This document shows, one piece after another, positions 1 through 7,771 of a stretch of DNA of 64,000 bases (the stretch's first letter is position 1; every line of letters starts with the position of its first letter). Both the position numbers and the translations under genes were made by a program. The stretch is from Robiginitomaculum sp. GTDB taxonomy: Bacteria; Pseudomonadota; Alphaproteobacteria; Caulobacterales; Maricaulaceae. The stretch is taken from NCBI GenBank assembly GCA_002733805.1, contig NVXG01000003.1:7237-71236 (forward strand), read 5' to 3'. The notes under the pieces are model-generated. The model ran no database searches. It saw nothing but the letters and a program-made list of their open reading frames with translations, and had not been told where the DNA came from.

Positions 1-606
1 GCGATTACCGGCATGGTGGCGTTTTTCTCGTCTCAAAGCCAGCCGCTGATGCAATTAATCAATGGCACGCCCTTGCGTTGGGTGGTGATGCTGGCCCCGC
101 TGGGCTTTGTGATCTATCTCTCCGCCCGTGTTATGAAGATGAGCCCGGCAACGGCACGTATATGGTTTTTCGCCTTTGCCGCAGTGATGGGGCTTTCTTT
201 GTCCTATATATTCCTTGTCTATACAGGTGCATCAATTACCAAAGTGTTCTTTATTACGGCGGCGTCTTTTGGCGCGCTTAGCCTTTGGGGCTACACCACC
301 AAGAAGAATTTATCGGCCATGGGCAGCTTTATGATGATGGGCCTGTTTGGCATTATCATTGCCATGGTGGTCAACATCTTCCTGAAATCAGCGGCGATGG
401 ATTATGCCATTTCTGCCATTGGCGTGGTGATCTTTGCCGGGCTGACCGCCTGGGATACCCAGCGCTTAAAGCACAGCTATTATGAAATCGGGGCCAATGC
501 CGAAATGGCAGGCCGGGTGGCCATTATGGGGGCGCTTAGCCTTTATCTGGACTTCCTGAACCTGTTTTTATTCCTGCTGCGCTTTATGGGCGGCGGTCGC
601 AGTTAA
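1..606 (+). CDS. Bax inhibitor-1 (BI-1)/YccA family membrane protein, 5' partial
   Basis: The frame is open from the first base (A-I-T-G before the internal Met at base 13), so the true start lies outside the window and roughly 40 residues are missing compared with the usual ~240. About six hydrophobic segments are visible. The family hallmark is the C-terminal part, with a charged TAWDTQ element followed by SLYLDFLNLFLFLLR. BI-1/YccA proteins are inner-membrane proteins linked to FtsH modulation or ion leakage; the exact role here is unknown. A strong terminator follows directly. Confidence 0.85.
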   Translation, partial: AITGMVAFFSSQSQPLMQLINGTPLRWVVMLAPLGFVIYLSARVMKMSPATARIWFFAFAAVMGLSLSYIFLVYTGASITKVFFITAASFGALSLWGYTTKKNLSAMGSFMMMGLFGIIIAMVVNIFLKSAAMDYAISAIGVVIFAGLTAWDTQRLKHSYYEIGANAEMAGRVAIMGALSLYLDFLNLFLFLLRFMGGGRS

Positions 607-627
607 AGATGGTCTGCAAAACCTCTA

Positions 628-662
628 AAAACCCCGGTCCTTATGGCCGGGGTTTTGTTTTC
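628..662 (+). terminator. Rho-independent terminator after the BI-1 gene
   Basis: A 10-bp stem (AAAACCCCGG at 628-637 with CCGGGGTTTT at 647-656) has a 9-nt loop and is followed by a T-rich run. It lies 22 bp after the BI-1 stop and isolates that gene from the DUF2093 gene downstream. Confidence 0.85.
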
Positions 663-720
663 TCAATAGACAATTTTGTAATAGGTGACAGGGCTATCCC
701 GGGTATGCTAGCAGAGGCTT

Positions 721-939
721 ATGAATAGATTTGGTAAAAGTTTTAAGGGTGAAGCCAGCCTGACTTATGGGGATGGGGAGTTCCTGATCCTCAAGGGCGG
801 CGCTTATGTGCTGTGCGCCGAAACCGGCAAGCAGATACCACTGGACGAGCTGCGCTATTGGAGTGCACAGCTACAAGAGGCCTATGTGGATTGCGAGGCC
901 GCCGTCACCCGCTGGCGCACGGTACAGGCTAAATCCTGA
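721..939 (+). CDS. DUF2093 domain-containing protein
   Basis: This 72-residue protein matches the DUF2093 pattern seen across Alphaproteobacteria: an N-terminal MNRFG, a middle F-L-I-L-K-G-G-A-Y-V-x-C segment, and the PLDELRYWSAQLQEAY block. Function is unknown. It is often found near lpxK in this class, and lpxK is indeed ~2 kb away on the other strand. Its TGA stop overlaps the ATG of the peptidase gene (TGATG), suggesting translational coupling. Confidence 0.85.
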   Translation: MNRFGKSFKGEASLTYGDGEFLILKGGAYVLCAETGKQIPLDELRYWSAQLQEAYVDCEAAVTRWRTVQAKS

Positions 940-1775
940 TGGCGCTCTTTGGCTTTGCGCTAGTCTTTTTTCTGAGCGCCGCCGACCCGACGCCCCTATG
1001 CACTGGCCCCACAGAGCAAGGCGCCTTGATGGCGTGTCGCACTACGGCGCTGGCAGAGATACGGTTAAGTGATGACCAGGGTTTTGAAACGAGCTTTAAT
1101 GCCGATGAAGATGGGCGCTTTGTGCTGGGTTTTTCGCGCGATGCGGCCCCTAATATGACCCTGCGGGTTTGTGCAAAAGGTGGCGCCTGCGCCGCAATGC
1201 CGTTATCCATTGCGCCCCATGAGTATAAAATCGAGCGCATAGATGGTCTGCCGCCGGGCAAAGTCTCGACCTTCTCTGCGGCGCAACTGGTCCATATCCG
1301 TAAAAGCTCGGCGCGCAAAAAAACCGCCTTTGCCACACACGCCAATACAGAGGCCTATCTTTCGGGCTTTGCCAAGCCAGTGCAAAAGGCCCGCATCAGT
1401 GGTTATTTTGGCGCGCAAAGAGTGCTGAACGGCAAGCCAAAACGCCCCCATATGGGTATGGATTTTGCCGTACCCAAAGGCACACCCATCGCCGCCCCGG
1501 CGGGCGGGGTGGTGACGCTGGCCGATCCGGATTTATATTTCGAGGGTGGCACAGTTTTTCTGGATCATGGTCAGGGACTGGTCAGTGTGTTTATGCACAT
1601 GAGCGCCCTTGATGTGAAAGATGGTCAGATCGTCAAAAAGGGCGATATTTTAGGCAAGGTGGGGGCCACGGGCCGGGCCACCGGGCCACATCTGCACTGG
1701 TCGCTAAAGTGGAAAAACCGCTATTATGTCAATCCCGATGCGGCGCTGTCTCTGGATGTCTCGTCCTTGCGATAA
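939..1775 (+). CDS. M23 family (LytM-type) metallopeptidase, exported
   Basis: This 278-residue protein has a hydrophobic N-terminal export signal (MALFGFALVFFLSAAD) and a C-terminal LytM/M23 domain (~150-270). The zinc and catalytic residues are visible: H171-x3-D175 (HMGMD), H220, and H251-L-H253 (HLHW). The site is therefore intact, unlike degenerate EnvC-type activators. It likely cleaves peptidoglycan cross-links in the periplasm. The start overlaps the DUF2093 stop. Its 3' end overlaps the convergent acyltransferase gene by 52 bp. Confidence 0.9.
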   Translation: MALFGFALVFFLSAADPTPLCTGPTEQGALMACRTTALAEIRLSDDQGFETSFNADEDGRFVLGFSRDAAPNMTLRVCAKGGACAAMPLSIAPHEYKIERIDGLPPGKVSTFSAAQLVHIRKSSARKKTAFATHANTEAYLSGFAKPVQKARISGYFGAQRVLNGKPKRPHMGMDFAVPKGTPIAAPAGGVVTLADPDLYFEGGTVFLDHGQGLVSVFMHMSALDVKDGQIVKKGDILGKVGATGRATGPHLHWSLKWKNRYYVNPDAALSLDVSSLR

Positions 1776-2674
1776 ACGTGCTTGGGCCAGCGCCGATGCA
1801 CCCAGAACCAGTCTTCGGGATGGGCGCGGATCTGATCTTCTAAAAAGCTGTTAATGCGGGCCACGGTGTTGGCAATGGCCACGGTTTTATCTGGGTTTTG
1901 ATCGGGCATAATCGGCGGGTGAAACGTCACGATAAAGCGGGCTTTGGGCAAGCGCGTAATGGATATTGGCAAAAGCGGCACGTCAAAGCGGCGCGCCAGC
2001 CGCGCTGGCCCCGGTGCGGTTTTCAAGGCGTGGCCAAAAAACGGCGCGTCTATGCCGCGATTAAATTTCTGGTCATTCATAAAGGTGACGCTTTGCCCGT
2101 CTTGTAGGGCCAACAGCATTTCGCGTGCACCGCCTTCGCCCTTGGCGCTAAGGTGGGGCACACCATAGCCATGACGGATGGCGGAAATGCGCGCATCAAT
2201 ATGGGGATTGTTGGCATGGCGATAGGACACTCGTGCCTCAATACCGCTTTGGCAAATGGCGGCGGCCATGACCTCCCAATTGGCAAAATGCCCGGTGATG
2301 ATCACCGCCGGTTTGCCGCTTTTTTTGATGATCTGTAAATGCGCAAGCCCGCGTATTTCCACCCGGCCATCGGCCTCATAGGGGCGCATTTTATCCATAT
2401 GCGGAAACTCACCGCCCAGTCGGCCCAGATTGCCCCAGGCCGCCATGGCCAGCCGGCGCGCCCCGGCGTCATCCAGATCAGGAAAGACCAGTTTTGCATT
2501 GATCATGGCGGTGCGGTGCGCCGGCAAGTATGGCCCCAGCGTGCGCAAGGCCCAGCCCCCAAGCGCCGAGGCTTTTTCAATCGGCAACAGGGCAAAAATG
2601 CCCATCACCACATCCCAGAGCAAGGCCTCTATACGCCAGCCAAGACGCGTTCCAAAAGAGGGTTTTGCGCTCAT
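1724..2674 (-). CDS. Lysophospholipid/lipid A late acyltransferase (LpxL/HtrB family)
   Basis: This 316-residue protein belongs to the HtrB/LpxL/MsbB acyltransferase family, which adds secondary acyl chains to lipid A at the inner membrane. It has an N-terminal membrane segment (~20-45) and the catalytic H-x4-E motif at H129-E134 (HFANWE). Its ATG overlaps the lpxK stop by 4 bp, making it the last gene of the four-gene LPS operon. Which acyl chain or position it uses cannot be read from the sequence. Confidence 0.88.
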   Translation of the reverse strand: MSAKPSFGTRLGWRIEALLWDVVMGIFALLPIEKASALGGWALRTLGPYLPAHRTAMINAKLVFPDLDDAGARRLAMAAWGNLGRLGGEFPHMDKMRPYEADGRVEIRGLAHLQIIKKSGKPAVIITGHFANWEVMAAAICQSGIEARVSYRHANNPHIDARISAIRHGYGVPHLSAKGEGGAREMLLALQDGQSVTFMNDQKFNRGIDAPFFGHALKTAPGPARLARRFDVPLLPISITRLPKARFIVTFHPPIMPDQNPDKTVAIANTVARINSFLEDQIRAHPEDWFWVHRRWPKHVYRKDETSRDSAASGLT

Positions 2675-3645
2675 AATACCCCCCGTTTTAGCACCGGGGT
2701 AATCAGCGCCATTAAGGCATCTTGATCTAAAAAATGCGCCTCAACCGGCCAGGCGAAGATATTCTCCCGCAAGGGGACAGGCAGGCGTTCATAATCTTTT
2801 TGCGTGGTCACGAGTGTGGCGTTTTCCGCCGCCGCCCAGCTTTGCAGGCGGGTAATTTCGGTGGCCCTAAAGGCGTGATGATCGGCAAAAGAAATCTCTT
2901 GCACCAGATCAGCACCATGGGCGCGCAAGGCCGCAAAAAATTTCTGCGGGCGGCCAATCCCGGCAAAGGCCAGCAAGGGGCCGCTAGGCGGTGTTTCAGG
3001 GTTGATCAGGGCGGCCCGCAGCACAGGTAAATCCGTGCTGATGTTCATTTTTCCATCGCCCATAAATATAATCGCATTGGCGCGGGCCAGCGCATCATCC
3101 ACGGGTTCGCGCAAAGGCCCGGCGGGAAACACCCGTCCATTGCCAAGCCCATGGGCATCCATCACCAAAAAGGACACATCCTTGGCCAGATGCGGGTTCT
3201 GAAATCCATCATCCATTATGATGAGACTGGCCCCTTTGGCGGCGGCAAGCTGTGCCCCGGCCACCCGGTCATGGGCGACAATCGTTGGGGCCGCTTTGGC
3301 CAGCAACAGCGCCTCATCGCCCACATCAAGAGCGCTGTGACGGACAGGGTCCACAATCACTGGCCCGCGCAATTTGCCGCCATATCCCCGGCTGAGGAAA
3401 AAGGGGCTTTGCGTCTTTTCATGCAAACAGGCCGCTAATGCGATCGCCAGCGGTGTTTTGCCGGTGCCCCCCAATGTGACATTGCCAAGACAGATCACCG
3501 GCACCGGCGCGTGCACCGGCGTGACCCGGCGTTGCCGTGCCCGCCCGGCCAGCACCATCAGCCAGGAAAGAGGGGTAAGCAGGCTTCGTGTCAGAGGCGC
3601 GGCCAGCGAGCCGTGCTTGTGATTCCAAAACTCAGGCGCGCGCAT
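2671..3645 (-). CDS. lpxK: Tetraacyldisaccharide 4'-kinase
   Basis: LpxK phosphorylates the 4' position of the lipid A disaccharide at the inner membrane. The Walker A loop GNVTLGGTGKT is at residues 54-64 and DDGFQN is present further on, both characteristic. I chose the start at MRAPEFWNHK, the usual LpxK N-terminus; an adjacent upstream ATG at 3648 is equally possible, while the longer frame from 3714 adds residues encoded inside waaA. The gene overlaps waaA by 14 bp and the acyltransferase by 4 bp, indicating coupled translation. Confidence 0.93.
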   Translation of the reverse strand: MRAPEFWNHKHGSLAAPLTRSLLTPLSWLMVLAGRARQRRVTPVHAPVPVICLGNVTLGGTGKTPLAIALAACLHEKTQSPFFLSRGYGGKLRGPVIVDPVRHSALDVGDEALLLAKAAPTIVAHDRVAGAQLAAAKGASLIIMDDGFQNPHLAKDVSFLVMDAHGLGNGRVFPAGPLREPVDDALARANAIIFMGDGKMNISTDLPVLRAALINPETPPSGPLLAFAGIGRPQKFFAALRAHGADLVQEISFADHHAFRATEITRLQSWAAAENATLVTTQKDYERLPVPLRENIFAWPVEAHFLDQDALMALITPVLKRGVL

Positions 3646-4930
3646 CATCTTGGCCTTTTTCGATGAGGGGGAGAAGCCCAGACAGAGTTTCCTCCATGGG
3701 GATATGGGCGGCACTTTTTGCCACGCCTGCCCCTGCCGCCCCCATGGTCTGGATGCGTTCAGGGCTTTGCCAAAGGTCTAAAACGGTTTTCGCAATGGCC
3801 GGGGCGGTTTGCGCCTGCACAGCGGCTTTGGCTTTGACCAATTGATCATAAAGTTCAAAAAAACTGTCCCGATAGGGGCCGCATAAAATCGGCACATTGA
3901 TCTGTGCCGCCTCCAGCGGGTTATGGCCGGTCAATGTCGAGATCAGCGAGCCGCCAATAAAGGCCGGCGCGCCCAGACGCAGCCACAAGCCCATATCGCC
4001 AATACTGTCGCCCAGATAGACGCGCATGGTTTTATTTAGGATTGTCCCCTCGCTGTGGCGGACCGGGGGCAGGCCCATGCGGATACATAGACGCGCCACG
4101 TTGTTTGCGCGTTCGGGATGGCGCGGCACCAGAACCAGAAGGGCATTATGGTGCTGCTCGCAAATGCTTTTGTGCGCCGCCAGCAAAACTTTCTCCTCCC
4201 CCTCATGGGTGGAAAGGCCGAGCCAGACCGGGCGATCTGCAAACGCGTCTTTGAGGTGCTTTAAGGCCGTTTTATCGGCCTTGGGCGCCGGGGCCGAAAG
4301 CTTCAGATTGCCGATATTGGCATGTCTTTTATTGGTCAGGCGCAAAAGGCCCATCCGGGTGCTTTCATCGGCGGAGCCGATCCAGTCAAAGGCGTTCAGA
4401 AGCCTTGCCGCACTGAAGGGAACATTCTGCCAGCGGCGCAGGGAATGGGCATTCATGCGCGCATTGACCAGCGCCAGTTTTACACCCCTAGCGCGGGCAT
4501 CAAGGATCAGGTTTGGCCATAATTCGGATTCCAGCATCAGGCCCAGATCGGGCTGCCAGTGGGTTAGAAAACGCTGCACCGCACCCGGTATATCCAGCGG
4601 CAGATATTGGTGAATGACCGCTTTGCCGCCCTGACGCGCCACCAGTTCCGCCGATGTACGCGTGCCTGTGGTCAATAAAAAAGACGCCTCTGGCCGCGCC
4701 GCGCGCAGGGCTTTGATAAGGTTTAGCGCCATGGCCGCCTCGCCAACGCTGGCCCCGTGCAGCCAGATCAGCGTACCTTGGGGCCGGGGGATGTCTGTAA
4801 AGCCAAAGCGTTCGCCAAGACGGCTTGCCTCTTCCTTGCCGCGTTTTGCCCGGCGGCCCAGCCAGCGCGGCGCAAAGGGCGAGAGGGCATAGGTCAGCCC
4901 CCGATAAAGCACGAGGCCAAGGGGCATCAT
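3632..4930 (-). CDS. waaA: 3-deoxy-D-manno-octulosonic acid (Kdo) transferase
   Basis: This 432-residue GT-B glycosyltransferase transfers Kdo from CMP-Kdo onto lipid IVA. The N-terminal acceptor domain includes the membrane-associated segment and the IWLHGASVGE motif typical of WaaA. The C-terminal half has the GxxxxxxGHNPLEAA nucleotide-binding region (TLTGHNPLEAA). Whether one or two Kdo residues are added cannot be judged. It overlaps the upstream DUF374 gene by 4 bp and lpxK downstream. Confidence 0.93.
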   Translation of the reverse strand: MMPLGLVLYRGLTYALSPFAPRWLGRRAKRGKEEASRLGERFGFTDIPRPQGTLIWLHGASVGEAAMALNLIKALRAARPEASFLLTTGTRTSAELVARQGGKAVIHQYLPLDIPGAVQRFLTHWQPDLGLMLESELWPNLILDARARGVKLALVNARMNAHSLRRWQNVPFSAARLLNAFDWIGSADESTRMGLLRLTNKRHANIGNLKLSAPAPKADKTALKHLKDAFADRPVWLGLSTHEGEEKVLLAAHKSICEQHHNALLVLVPRHPERANNVARLCIRMGLPPVRHSEGTILNKTMRVYLGDSIGDMGLWLRLGAPAFIGGSLISTLTGHNPLEAAQINVPILCGPYRDSFFELYDQLVKAKAAVQAQTAPAIAKTVLDLWQSPERIQTMGAAGAGVAKSAAHIPMEETLSGLLPLIEKGQDDARA

Positions 4931-5640
4931 GGGGCGGCCCCCCCGGGAATATGACCACAGGCGCGATCGGCCTCGTCGGTGGCGGCATTCAGCAAGGTTT
5001 GCAATTGCTGGCGCTTGTCTTCCAGCATGGCCTCATCGGCATTTTGAGGCACCTGTATTGGCCCTTTCCAGACAATCACCCCGCGCCCAAAGGGCAAGGG
5101 CAGATGAAATCTGTCCCAACTGTCAAAGGTCTTGCATCGCCGTGTCGCCACGCCCAGGCAAACAATCGGTGCGCCGGTCAGACGTGCCAGCCGGATCGCC
5201 CCCATGGTGGCCATTCTTTGGGGGCCGCGTGGCCCGTCCGGGGTGATGGCCATGCATCCGCCAGTTTCAACATGACGGATCATCTGGCGAAAGGCGGCGC
5301 TGCCGCCCTTTTCCTTACTTTTGCGCATATTTTTGGCCGAACCGCGCATCACCAATGCGCCCAGTTTTTGTGTGGCCCGGGCGATAAAGGCCCCGTCGGG
5401 CGAGCGGGAAATTAAAAAGGCTGGTGTCTGCCTGTCCATTGGCCAGGCGGGCAAGGCCATCATCACCCGGCCATGCCAGAGCGTGCCTATCAGACCTTTT
5501 TGACTCTGCCATATTGGCTCAATCACGTCCTGGCCGCGCACGTCCCACCGCGTGCTGGCCCGGATCAAGCGCATATAGGCCGCCAGCAAACTGGCGAGCA
5601 TAGTGTGCAGCCCCGAAGAGCGAAGAAGTCGTTTCAGCAT
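4927..5640 (-). CDS. DUF374 lysophospholipid acyltransferase family protein
   Basis: This 237-residue first gene of the minus-strand LPS operon matches the DUF374 family that commonly precedes waaA in Alphaproteobacteria. Visible features are GTLWHGRVMM (conserved His), the ISRSPDGAFIA segment, and the ITPDGPRGPQR block. It is probably an inner-membrane acyltransferase acting on lipid A or a related precursor, but the substrate is unproven. It is divergent from the phosphatase gene at 5721, with an 80-bp promoter gap between them. Confidence 0.87.
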   Translation of the reverse strand: MLKRLLRSSGLHTMLASLLAAYMRLIRASTRWDVRGQDVIEPIWQSQKGLIGTLWHGRVMMALPAWPMDRQTPAFLISRSPDGAFIARATQKLGALVMRGSAKNMRKSKEKGGSAAFRQMIRHVETGGCMAITPDGPRGPQRMATMGAIRLARLTGAPIVCLGVATRRCKTFDSWDRFHLPLPFGRGVIVWKGPIQVPQNADEAMLEDKRQQLQTLLNAATDEADRACGHIPGGAAP

Positions 5641-5720
5641 GGATTAACAAATAACATGGATAACAGCGGGTACGCAGGTTATGACAGGTTTTGCGGGAAT
5701 AGGAATACGGAAGACCCTTC

Positions 5721-6380
5721 ATGCACTTTGATCTTTCCACCCCTGATGGCCGAAAGCGCGCGCAAACAGACCTGATCTGGCGCGATCACGGGTTTTTACG
5801 CGTGTGGTTTCAAAATGCCCACTGGATTTCAGACGAAATGGTGCGCACCAATCAGCCCAGCCCACAGCAGATCGGGCAATGGGCGGAACGCGGCATAAAA
5901 ACCATTATCAATCTGCGCGGCGGTGTGGATAGCGGCTTTCATGCGTTGGAGCGTGAAGCCTGTGCCCGGCACGGCATAGAATTGGTCAATTTTACGGTAA
6001 AATCCCGCGATGTGCACCCGCCAGAGGTCATTTTTGGCGCGCGCGATCTTTTTGAAAAGATTGCCTATCCGGCGCTGATCCATTGCAAATCCGGGGCGGA
6101 TCGGGCGGGCTTTATGGCGGCGCTTTATCTGCATTTTCGCCAAAACGAGCGTATCGAAGTGGCCATGCAGCAATTATCTCTGAAATATCTGCATGTGCGT
6201 CAGGGTAAAACCGGCATGCTGGATTTCTTTTTCCAGACCTATCTGGATTATGCGCAAAAAAATCCGATCAGCTTTTCCGACTGGGTGCGCGATGTTTACG
6301 ATCCACCGACGGTCAAGGCTGCGTTTATGGAAAGCTGGCTCGGCAATACGCTGGTCGATAAAATCCTGCACCGGGAATAG
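5721..6380 (+). CDS. Tyrosine/dual-specificity phosphatase-like protein
   Basis: This 219-residue protein carries the cysteine phosphatase signature C-x5-R as HCKSGADRAG at about residues 114-123, preceded by the IINLRGG strand typical of DSP/PTP-like proteins. An upstream GGAAG at a suitable distance supports the ATG at 5721. There is no signal peptide, so it is cytoplasmic. The substrate could be phosphotyrosine, a phosphoinositide-like lipid or another phosphoester. Being divergent from the LPS operon hints at a role in envelope metabolism, but this is only inference. Confidence 0.8.
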   Translation: MHFDLSTPDGRKRAQTDLIWRDHGFLRVWFQNAHWISDEMVRTNQPSPQQIGQWAERGIKTIINLRGGVDSGFHALEREACARHGIELVNFTVKSRDVHPPEVIFGARDLFEKIAYPALIHCKSGADRAGFMAALYLHFRQNERIEVAMQQLSLKYLHVRQGKTGMLDFFFQTYLDYAQKNPISFSDWVRDVYDPPTVKAAFMESWLGNTLVDKILHRE

Positions 6381-6641
6381 AGAAGAAGTCCATTCAATCT
6401 CAATCAGAACAGCATTGGCCGCAATTTTCCTGCCCTGTTCAAAATACACCGCATCGGGCACCTGATCCCAATTGATAAAATTTCCCCCGGTGGTTTGGGG
6501 ACCGCATCCGCGTATATGCCTAGCCAGTGATTGGCTGGCCAACAGATCATAATCATCTGTCGCCCAGCCAAAGGTATGGATACAGGCCCCCAGCGTCACC
6601 GCGCTATCGCCGCAAGGCGTCGCCCGTGACCCGGTGCGCGT
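6381..6641 (-). pseudogene. Remnant of an AtuA-family (DUF1446, acyclic terpene utilisation) gene
   Basis: Reading the minus strand from 6641 gives an open stretch containing DSAVTLGACIHTFGWATDD and then a GCGPQTTGGNFINWDQVPD-like block. This recalls the conserved AtuA/DUF1446 segment (SAL-LGPLIHEFGW...GHI-ECG-QATGGNFTDW). A stop precedes it at 6642-6644 and there is no proper N-terminus; after about 60 residues the similarity fades and the frame runs into the antisense of the phosphatase gene. It is best read as an internal fragment left by deletion. Family assignment is from memory of the motif only. Confidence 0.5.
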
Positions 6642-6648
6642 TTACAAG

Positions 6649-7362
6649 TTAATGCTTGTGCGGTGCGTCATGGCCGTGTGCCGATTTTTGAGCGCCATTA
6701 TCGCCATTAATTTTTACGGCACCGTGCATGCCTGCGCCGTAATGACCGGGAAGGTGACAGGCATATTGAATGTCGCCACCTTTAGTGAAGGTCCAGATCA
6801 GGCTTTTGGTTTCGCCAGGTTTTAGCACAAAGCCGTTGGGCTCGCCGTCCATGTGCGTCATCATCATGTCCATGTCGACATTGTCCATGCCTTCTTCATG
6901 TTCAACTTGTTCTTCAACCGTATCAATGGCCCAGGCGTGAGCAATTTCGCCTTTATTTGTCACGACAAATTTCACGGTGCTGCCTGCTTCAATAGAAACA
7001 TCCGAGGGGTCATAGCTCATGCTGTCTAAAGCATTGATTTCAATGACGCGGTCTGGGGTGGCATCGGGGGCAGGGTGGCCAAAGGCGAAGCTTGGGGCTT
7101 CATGTTCATGTCCGCCCATACCTTCCATACCTTCCATACCTTCCATACCTTTCATACCCTTCATACCCTTCATGCCTTCCATACCTTTCATGCCTTTCAT
7201 GCCTTTCATTTCTCCATGTTCAGCGGTTTCATGCTTCCCCCCCGGGTCTGCAAAGGCAGGCGCTGCGCTGGAAATTACCAATGCCAAGACTGCGCCAGAG
7301 GCCAGGCTAGTGAGAAGTGTACGTTTCAGCTTGGGTTGTGATGTAGGGAAAATGGAAGCCAT
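6649..7362 (-). CDS. Exported cupredoxin with Met-rich GMK/GME repeat, copper-binding
   Basis: The chosen start (MASIFPTSQ) gives 237 residues with a signal peptide ending at AAPAFA and an AAGGA-like RBS upstream; the longer frame to 7524 has no sensible N-terminus. After the signal come a His-rich stretch and eleven Met residues in perfect GMx triplet spacing. A plastocyanin/azurin-like domain follows, with type-1 copper ligands visible as His in EIAHAW and Cys, His, Met in YACHLPGHYGAGM. The C-terminus is His-rich. It probably buffers or transfers periplasmic copper. The gene is divergent from the metal ATPase. Confidence 0.85.
   Translation of the reverse strand: MASIFPTSQPKLKRTLLTSLASGAVLALVISSAAPAFADPGGKHETAEHGEMKGMKGMKGMEGMKGMKGMKGMEGMEGMEGMGGHEHEAPSFAFGHPAPDATPDRVIEINALDSMSYDPSDVSIEAGSTVKFVVTNKGEIAHAWAIDTVEEQVEHEEGMDNVDMDMMMTHMDGEPNGFVLKPGETKSLIWTFTKGGDIQYACHLPGHYGAGMHGAVKINGDNGAQKSAHGHDAPHKH
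7117..7209 (-). repeat. Nonanucleotide tandem repeat encoding GMK/GME triplets
   Basis: A 9-nt unit repeats about ten times in frame inside the cupredoxin gene, giving eleven Met at three-residue spacing (MKG x3, MEG, MKG x3, MEG x3, MGG). The DNA units are nearly identical, so copy number may change by slippage without breaking the frame. Confidence 0.9.
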
Positions 7363-7406
7363 GTGGGAATATCCTTTAAGTTTTAGATTAGAGCGTGTGA
7401 GATCAT

Positions 7407-7420
7407 ACCCGGTACCGGGT
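7407..7420. promoter_or_regulatory. Perfect 14-bp palindrome upstream of the cupredoxin gene
   Basis: ACCCGGTACCGGGT lies 45-58 bp upstream of the cupredoxin start. It is a perfect dyad in otherwise AT-richer DNA and is placed where an operator would be. A metal-responsive regulator is likely but the protein is not identifiable; no convincing -35/-10 pair with MerR-type spacing fits it. Confidence 0.45.
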
Positions 7421-7707
7421 GTCGACAGAGATACGTGGCAAACTATGTTTTCCCTCAATAAAAATGAGGCGAATTCCCGCCAATGGCCTGATGAGCGAGG
7501 AAAGTGAGGACTGGCAGGTGGCATGAAAACCCTCGAATATGAACCTGGCGTGCATGACGGTCAGGCGGGCGGCGCCTTTGCGCCAATCTGTTGGCCTCAG
7601 CAGAAATGTGCGACCTGGCATGGAAAAAGACTGGCAGCACTGCTCTTGCCGTCATAGTTGGCAGCAAGACCTCTGTAGACCCCTACTTTTTTGTTCATCG
7701 AATGCTC

Positions 7708-7738
7708 TTGAAGCTCTAGCCCCTAGAGGCGTTATGTC
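7708..7738 (+). promoter_or_regulatory. MerR-family (ZntR/CadR/PbrR-like) promoter-operator for the metal ATPase
   Basis: A -35 box TTGAAG (7708-7713) is followed directly by the dyad CTCTAG-CCC-CTAGAG (7714-7728). A -10 of TATGTC at 7733-7738 leaves a 19-bp spacer. The over-long spacer with a dyad abutting the -35 is the hallmark of MerR-type activators. It lies 34 bp before the ATPase ATG, which has AAGG as RBS. No merR gene is in the window, so the regulator must act from elsewhere. Confidence 0.7.
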
Positions 7739-7771
7739 ATGCCAAGAGAAGGCTTTTGGTAAGGTTCTAAA

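Noticed and set aside
929-1345. 138-codon minus-strand frame opposite the M23 peptidase
   Set aside because: It is antisense to a clear LytM gene, has no RBS and shows Arg/Ser/Ala-rich shadow composition.
4026-4613. 195-codon plus-strand frame opposite waaA
   Set aside because: Antisense to a well-supported gene; Arg/Cys/Pro-rich with no recognisable domain.
7117-7209. CRISPR-like repeat
   Set aside because: The units are 9 nt, contiguous and in frame within a coding gene; there are no spacers.
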